A stretch of 64,000 nucleotides of DNA from Angiostrongylus vasorum (lineage: Eukaryota > Nematoda > Chromadorea > Rhabditida > Metastrongylidae): the NCBI GenBank assembly GCA_018806985.1, contig JADANN010000461.1, positions 3,743,276-3,807,275 of the forward strand, written 5' to 3'. The first letter of the stretch is position 1. Every line of letters starts with the position of its first letter. Under the pieces are notes generated by a model. It saw only the letters and a program-made list of their open reading frames with translations, had not been told where the DNA came from and searched no databases. A program made the translations under genes and the position numbers. Below are positions 58,020-64,000 of the stretch, piece after piece.

Positions 58020-59065
58020 AATCGTGAATAATTCTTTCCACTGATTTTCCGTAAGCTGTAATTGTTGGGTCTGGGGGTCGGACTGCAATCATATTAGCTT
58101 TGGAAGTTTAGTTTTTTCTTCGCGGGGCTTTGCGATTGGCTTTCTGACTTATTTTTGCTTCGAACACAACTGTTGCTCTTCTTTCTTCAAGTCCATATTT
58201 TATCGCCTGGCTACGTTGTTTTATAATATCTGATATGAGTTAATGGTTGCCTGCAGTTCGTGCGATTCCACGCTGGTGTATCAGCTCTTGTACTTCTAGA
58301 GAAAGACGTCTCTAGGTAACTTTCGAACTCTCAGTTTTCACAGCGCTAAAGATGTTGAACGAGCCGATCGTCTTCCTCTTGATTTTGTCAAGAACGAAAT
58401 CTCCCAGCAACCGAGTAATGAACTGAGTAAATCCCAGTTTATGTCGGTTTGGGTCAGTTTATATTAGTTGGGACTTCGTTTTTTGAATTTAGCGGCTTTT
58501 TTTCTCCTCTCAACGAGAAATGAAACCTTGCACGAAGGAGGCGAAGGGTCTGATACTGTCTAAAATTTTGGGAAAACAGCGACATCAATTAGGCAAAACT
58601 TTGGATTCACTATAATGTGGTCTATTTCATTATGGCATTCTCCGCTTTGAGACCCCCGACGTCCAACCTTGAGAGTGGGGCCTCTGGAATTGCTAGTTAC
58701 TATGAATGGTCTTGGTCGTCATTATACTCAGAGAATCGCTCACCCTGCTTATTCCATTCTAATCCGTGATTCCAATGTGACGTTCTTCAGACGCTTTGCT
58801 GCATTAAATTATTTCGTTAAATTCTCCAATAAAGAGCTTGAAGAAGGTATGGTCTTCTCTGAGAAGTTCTCCAAGCCCATATAAAAGGCTTCGACTTCTC
58901 CTTCGTCACAGTTTGATGCCGGTGCGTACACGACGAAGATTATCAATGCCGGTATTGATCCACATCTCGTCAACCTTGAACGTCCGATTCGGGATTTTAA
59001 TTGTTTGAATGCATGAGTGGAGCAGCGCATGAATGGTACAACCTCACCCGAGATGCTCTGCAATA
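58020..59065 (-). mobile_element. RTE-type LINE, endonuclease to pre-RT linker
   Basis: Reading down the minus strand, SRIGRSRLTRCGSIPALIIF, VYAPASN and EVEAFYMGLE mark the middle of an AP-endonuclease domain. Further on, after frame breaks, come HNEIDHIIVNPKFCLIDV (the catalytic D-H-I region near the end of the APE domain) and RLSLEVQELIHQRGIARTAG. KYGLEERRA and VERIIHD follow, from the linker before the RT. No RT domain is present and the element stops near 58020, next to a SINE-B tail. Several stops show it is dead. Confidence 0.72.
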
Positions 59066-59844
59066 CAGGATGGTTGTCGACTGATTATCGACTAATAATA
59101 TTTTTTAATAATAATGTTTTCTTTTCTTGCCAGCAATTTTTCCTGTAGCAGTTGGTATTAGAGTGGGTAGCACATGGTTCAGTTGAACGATTTAGTACCC
59201 TTGCTTCATTTGAGCGGTGCTCAACAGGAGAAGATTCGACTCGATAGGACAACGAAAACCCACAATGCGAGAACGAACGACTATGGATATCCAGGAGGCT
59301 CAACAGAGGACGATTTATGGATCAACAGAATGGGGGGCGGTAAAACAGTGTTGAAGTTTAAAGATAGGAAAAGATATTACTGTGCTCCCAGTTCAAAGCG
59401 CCACCGTTCCTTGCAACTTTTTAAAACAGAGGGTAACTTCGAACAACAACACGTGAAAGATGTTCGTCGTGGACAGAAGTGAGATGTTGGCAAGCTGTTG
59501 TCCACGTCCGAATTTCATACAATTTTAATCATAGTTTAGGCACGTGCACACGAATTGCGTAACCTTGGTAGAAGACCCGTTTGAGAAATGTTGATTGTAT
59601 TCTTGAGGAGCCCCGAAAAAAAGCCCCCAGTCTATAAAGTTGAAGTTAAATCGAACACTCTACTATGAGCGCATAGGACATAGAACCATGACGGGAAATA
59701 TTTTGGATTAGAGGTTACTATCCTCACAGAGGAATTAAAGACCTCGGCGCGCCAAACTGTCGAAGCATTCTGAATAAATTCTAGCAATCCAAAAATGAAA
59801 CCGGGGAGTTTAAGACTGATGTATTAATATCAGAGGGTCTTATC
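59066..59844. other. No recognised feature
   Basis: A plus frame at 59174-59482 (102 codons, polar, Lys/Arg-rich) is unrecognised. It could be part of a decayed element. Confidence 0.35.
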
Positions 59845-60035
59845 TCCCATTAATGAAACACTTTGCGGTTGGCCTTCACGTGAAATCCTCAGTGGGAAAC
59901 CCCTCGGAAACGATGAGCGCGCGAAAAAGCTAATTTGCTTTCAGTAGGATTGAAATCCTTCTTTCACGTTCTTTCTGTTTTGGTTATGGAAGTGTTCGGC
60001 TGGATGGACTGCAGTCAACTTTACCGAGGGGGGAA
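59845..60035 (+). mobile_element. PLE terminal-repeat-like segment, truncated
   Basis: GTGAAATCCTCAGTGGGAAAC, GTTTTGGTTATGGAAGTGTTCGG and GACTGCAGTCAACTT follow the family order. The segment stops before the hammerhead-like block. Confidence 0.55.
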
Positions 60036-60694
60036 GGTGTGGAACACATGGACATGGAACCATTTATTACTAATACAAAATTCAACATAGTGAACGAATA
60101 ATGTTTTGATCTCACCATTTCATGTTTGCCGTACCCATAAAGCAATTGAGAGAAGAGCGCCTATGAGTTGACAAGTGGTACGGTGCATTGTTCGCGCACG
60201 GGTTTTCGTATACATCTCACCCCTACTCTCACTCACTCACGCTATCGTTGGTCAAACAATGGTCTCATGCTGCGGCTGTGAAGTGCATTCCCTTAGATTT
60301 ACACAGTAGTTAGCGATGCCACTTTTTGTGAAAAAGAGTGTCCTAGGATTCCTTTCAATTTACTAGTCGTTATTATTTATCTTATTTATCCTTTTATCAT
60401 TCATTGCGTAATTTGGCAAAACTTTTTAGCGACTGCCTGCTCAAATTGTTGCCTCTTCTTGGTTTTCCTTGCTAGTTTCTCTTTTGCTCATCGAATCATT
60501 CACAGCGTATTCTCAACAGATCCCGAAATCAGTAGAGAATTGAGATTTCATTTATTAGCTTACTAGACGGTGGGACGATATACCAAGAATCAACATGAAC
60601 AAGTAATAACGGCGGTTTCAGACAACGAATTCTTCGATACAGGGAGAACTCCTATATGTCGAGACGGTCAGCTGTCGAATCCTAAGAGAGCTCT
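60036..60694. other. No recognised feature
   Basis: AT-rich, no gene or repeat recognised. Confidence 0.4.
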
Positions 60695-60890
60695 GTTTAG
60701 GGTGTTGTCAAGTTTTGATCAAAAAACATTCGGTAGTTTTGGGTATTGAAGGGAACGAGCTGTTGCCAGGCGAGTCTGGTACAAATTTGTCGACCCCGAA
60801 GGATGGAAAGCCTTTCTGAATCCTGAGCGAGATCGCGCCAGTTTATTCCTTGTATTGAATTTCACCACTACCGGTGCCCTATCCGTCCCA
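60695..60890 (-). repeat. SINE-D partial copy
   Basis: CCAGGCGAGTCTGGTACAAATTTG and a GAGCGAGATCGCGCCAG head region on the minus strand. The 3' half is missing. Confidence 0.5.
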
Positions 60891-61291
60891 TCTCCACCTA
60901 ATAGTTATGCTTATTTCATTTAAATTTACATGTTGCCTTAAGATTTACCCAATACGCACGCCCCCGACCGTTCCACGAGAAACACATAAATGAAATGCAA
61001 ATTCTAAATATGGGAACGATTATGGTTTGGAAAGTGTTACGTACACGGTAAAAGCCTTTGCGGAATTAATTTAAACCCTATTTTCACGAAACATAGCGTT
61101 GTGAGACGCAAGACACGTAGTTGTTTTCACTGCTGTCTAATGAGGTTCACATAGTATTCTTTGAAAGATGGAGAAAAAACGAGTGAAAACCGCCTAGCTT
61201 TTACCACTAATTTGAAAAATCTGACAGAAAGACTCCCACACCAGTGTTCCAGCAATTTTCAGGAGCTCGTTACAAAATAGTGTAGAACAAG
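60891..61291. other. No recognised feature
   Basis: Unrecognised spacer. Confidence 0.4.
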
Positions 61292-61301
61292 TGCGAACAA
61301 A

Positions 61302-61564
61302 TAAAAGAAGCTCTCGGCGTTGATCAATCCCCTGAGGGATGCGCCAAGTATTCAACTTTATTAAGTATTGCTGGAGGTGATTGAATGCATATCTGGCCTT
61401 TACAATGACTTGCGGTGGCCTGCCGATGTATGTACCAATTTGCCGACACTGGAGGGATGGAACTCTTGGTGGGCCATGGGCGCGGGATCGATTCCACGTG
61501 TGTGACGCAGTGGCGCTTCCAACCACTGCGCCACACGCGCCTTTATGCAAGTTATTATAACAAT
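61302..61564 (-). repeat. SINE-A with 10-base target-site duplication and internal deletion
   Basis: Minus copy flanked by TGCGAACAAA (61292-61301 and 61565-61574). About 40 bases (the CCAGTGCTGCTATCCTCCCAGAC region) are missing from the middle. Confidence 0.9.
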
Positions 61565-61574
61565 TGCGAACAAA

Positions 61575-62378
61575 CGAAGGCAATAATCAAGTTAATCGAC
61601 AAGTCTATTTTTGGCAACATTTTCGTCCGTACGAATTGAATGAGAGGGTTTTCATTTTCCTCTTTTCGTTTTCTAGCGTCCAGTTTGCTAGCTTCTTCCC
61701 ATGTTTTATTGTATTGCCGGCTTCACTTTACTCTTTCCTTTCATGAGTGCATTAACACCATTAATATTTCCCTTTATTTAAAGTAGACCTAATGACCAGA
61801 AGCTCTTTGTATTTACCGGTAATAGTTAGGGTTACATGTATTCTCTTTCTACAGTAGAGGTCAAGATCTCCTTCGACAACTCTATTGACCATCTCACTGT
61901 GTAGTCAATAAAGTAGTTGTCAAAATAAGAAGTAAACGAATTAGACGGTGGTCCGTCCGCCCGTCTGCCTTTCGGAGGCCGTAAGTAGAACGCGACCACG
62001 GGAGGCCGCAATTGAGACCGACAACAATCGCTTCCATTCGCCCATCCGCGGCAACCATCACAAACGCAACCACCACTCCAATCCACATTTCCACCTCCTC
62101 ATTCATTCGTTCTTTCCTCATCCTAGCTAAGAACTACATATTCATTTCTCAAGTTTTCTTGATTGTAGGTCGATTTCACTGTTCGGAAAGACTTTTTGTC
62201 CTCGTGTTTCTCCACTCATCTCTTTTCGGGTTTTTTTCTTCTCTGAATTAACACACAATTTTACAAAAAAAAAGCAAATAATATTCGGCTTTCTTAGCAT
62301 TTATGGCTTTTCTAAGTGCTTCTGGGTAGTGGTCTAGCAAATCACACTTGAATGATAAACAACATCATTTTAAAAAAA
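61575..62378. other. No recognised gene; GC-richer patch at 61940-62100
   Basis: The patch at 61940-62100 stands out in base composition. It supports overlapping frames on both strands, one a minus frame starting MWIGVVVAFVMVAADGRM. No family is recognised. Confidence 0.35.
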
Positions 62379-62655
62379 AGGATAAAGCTCTCGGCATTGA
62401 TCAATCCCTTAGCTATGCGCTATGCATTCGACTTCATTAGGCATCGTTTGAAGGTGATTGAATGCATATCTGACCATTGCAATAATTCGAGGTGGCTTAC
62501 TATGTATCAAACCAGTGCTGTTATCCGCCCAGACAAGTCTCGTACCAATTTGCCGACACCGAAGGGATGGAAGGGTTGGTGGGCCATGGGCTCGGGGATC
62601 GATTCCACGTGTGTGTTGCATGGCACCTCCGACCACTGCGCCACAAGCGCCCTTA
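62379..62655 (-). repeat. SINE-A copy
   Basis: Full-length minus copy with an AAAAAAAAGGATAAAG tail. Confidence 0.92.
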
Positions 62656-62886
62656 ACAACACCAATTACAAATGTTTTTTTTACAAATGTTATGATTAGT
62701 GCACTGTTAACAGCTGCAATTTTAGTGGATGAATAGCCAAAATTGCTACATGGTGACTGCTCGATCCGGCAGGCATTCTCTCGATTTTAAAACCGTCTTT
62801 CCTTTAACCTCAGTGTGAGTCTTCAATACGAATTGCTCATGTTGAGGTGCTGCGAGGTTGTTGTTATTGTTGTTGTTGTTCGACGT

Positions 62887-63470
62887 TGACGTTTCGGCGA
62901 TTTCGCCTTGCTGAGATCCTGGGCGCCTTAAAATAGTCTAATAGTTCGGCGATAAATCTACAGCATTATTAAAGATCTACATGTGAATAAACGCCAGTGT
63001 GTTCAAAAACGACTCTTCCTGCTGTTACCAGTTGGACCACCCGCGTGTTGTTCACGTGGTATAACGAGTGGGACCTACCAAGGCCAAAAAGTCAATTCGA
63101 AATAAGGCGCCAAATCACGTGTAATAGTGAGGCACTCGTCTTTTTCGGTTAATTTTTTGGACTTTTGAAATTTACCCAAAACACCTCAAGCGTCATGCAC
63201 GTTGATGTTTTCGATTCTTGCGATATGATCCGTACAGTCACTTCAAAATGATCGCCATTGTGCTTTTGTGCCCTATGTGTACCTAGAGGAGTGCTTTGAC
63301 GAAGTTTAACTTTCCCATCTAAAGGTTTACTTATGTGGACACAAGGTGGTCTACCCGTTTCGCCACTGTACTTTTCATCGCATAACTTGCATAAGATCAA
63401 ACATATTGCACCTGATCTCATGAAATCCCCGTCTCTCCCAATAGGGACAGATCACACGATTTTCTGAGCT
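62887..63470 (-). mobile_element. Penelope-like element: GIY-YIG endonuclease and 3' end
   Basis: Minus-strand frame 63149-63421 contains AICLILCKLCDEKYSGETGR, the GIY...YIG signature with the usual ETGRP. Then come PLGTHRAQKHNGDHFEV and a conserved acidic TLEVFW. Upstream in frame, PIGRDGDFM fits the PLE linker, but a stop lies just before it. Downstream, at 62887-62916, sits the hammerhead-like block with a clean GGCGA/TCGCC hairpin and GAAACGTC; its CTGA box is mutated to CTCA. The RT domain is not present. This is the clearest PLE coding piece in the window. Confidence 0.78.
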
Positions 63471-63651
63471 TCACAAACGATTATAGAGGCGATTGCGAAC
63501 TAATTGACAGCGTAGGGTATTGGGTAGGAGATGAAATACTCACACATAACTTTCAACACCACTTTTTTCTAAGGCACAATGGATGCAGAAAGCTATGTGG
63601 AATTCTGAATACGTGCTCATATCCAGTAATAGGGATGGAACATAGAAAGAC

Positions 63652-63845
63652 AGAAAGGATAAAGCTCTCGACATCAATCAATCCCTGAGAGATGAGCTAT
63701 GAATTCTACTTCATTTAGCATAGTTGGCCGTGAATGAATGCATCTCTGGTCTTTATAATGACTCGCGGTGGCCTACCAATGTATCGAACCAGTGTAGATC
63801 CTGTGTGTATTGCAGGGCGCCTCCGACCACTGCGCTACACGCATC
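63652..63845 (-). repeat. SINE-A copy with internal deletion
   Basis: Tail AAAGGATAAAGCTCTCGAC. The body jumps from ATCGAACCAGTG to GATCCTGTGTG, losing about 90 bases, then the head. Confidence 0.85.
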
Positions 63846-64000
63846 CTCACATGTATTACAGTCATCAAAAACCTGACAACCAAGTGTTTAATTTACCGGC
63901 GAGCTTAGCTTTTTCTCTAGTTGACCCAAAATTAAACGTCATCCCAAGCGGTTGCCGCGCAAAAACATGGTTCATTCGTTAAGGGCTATTATAATTTTAC

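Noticed and set aside
61832..62130. GC-richer patch with open frames as a gene
   Set aside because: Frames overlap on both strands, with no motif, no clear splice structure and no homology I recognise.

Overview
The window looks like nuclear DNA of a parasitic strongylid nematode (hookworm-like). That placement is inferred from the combination of CAP-domain (ASP/VAL-type) secreted-protein gene copies with short introns, AP-endonuclease/RT LINE fragments of nematode RTE type, Penelope-like GIY-YIG fragments, and AG acceptors directly before start codons. There is no operon structure, bacterial gene order, rRNA gene or convincing functional tRNA gene. Almost every long open frame lies inside a repeat. 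Layout: four short interspersed families fill a large part of the sequence. SINE-A is about 280-300 bp with a tRNA-like head, a TTTATCC-type tail and 8-13 bp target-site duplications; I count about 29 copies. SINE-B has a tRNA-like head and a 309-bp unit, usually found as head-to-head or tandem pairs. Repeat C is about 390 bp, ends in AAGTAAGTA-like sequence and has 7-9 bp duplications beginning with TA. SINE-D has near-perfect A and B boxes. Older layers are RTE-type LINE fragments (0.5, 8.4-9.2, 13.8-14.8, 16.2-16.5, 34.4-35.8 and 58.0-59.1 kb) and Penelope-like element (PLE) pieces (19.2-19.8, 27.9-29.3 and 62.9-63.4 kb). PLE terminal-repeat-like segments also occur at 4.0, 15.4, 30.8, 31.3, 31.8 and 59.9 kb. 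Many of these terminal segments carry a short conserved block that matches the core order of a hammerhead ribozyme. The only clear host gene family is a pair of CAP-domain (SCP/TAPS) gene copies on the + strand, at 43.75-45.57 kb and 54.15-55.65 kb. Both have a TATA element about 36 bases upstream of the ATG, the same exon order, and a Cys-rich C-terminal exon. The first copy is clearly degenerate (stops, frameshifts, a SINE-B in an intron). The second is better preserved but still shows two apparent one-base frameshifts. SINE-B clusters precede both copies, so the duplicated block may have included flanking repeats. Three weak gene hints remain: a small signal-peptide-like frame near 48.0 kb preceded by a possible spliced-leader acceptor, and possible minus-strand exons at 20.6 and 45.6 kb. 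About half of the window is AT-rich sequence in which I recognise nothing.
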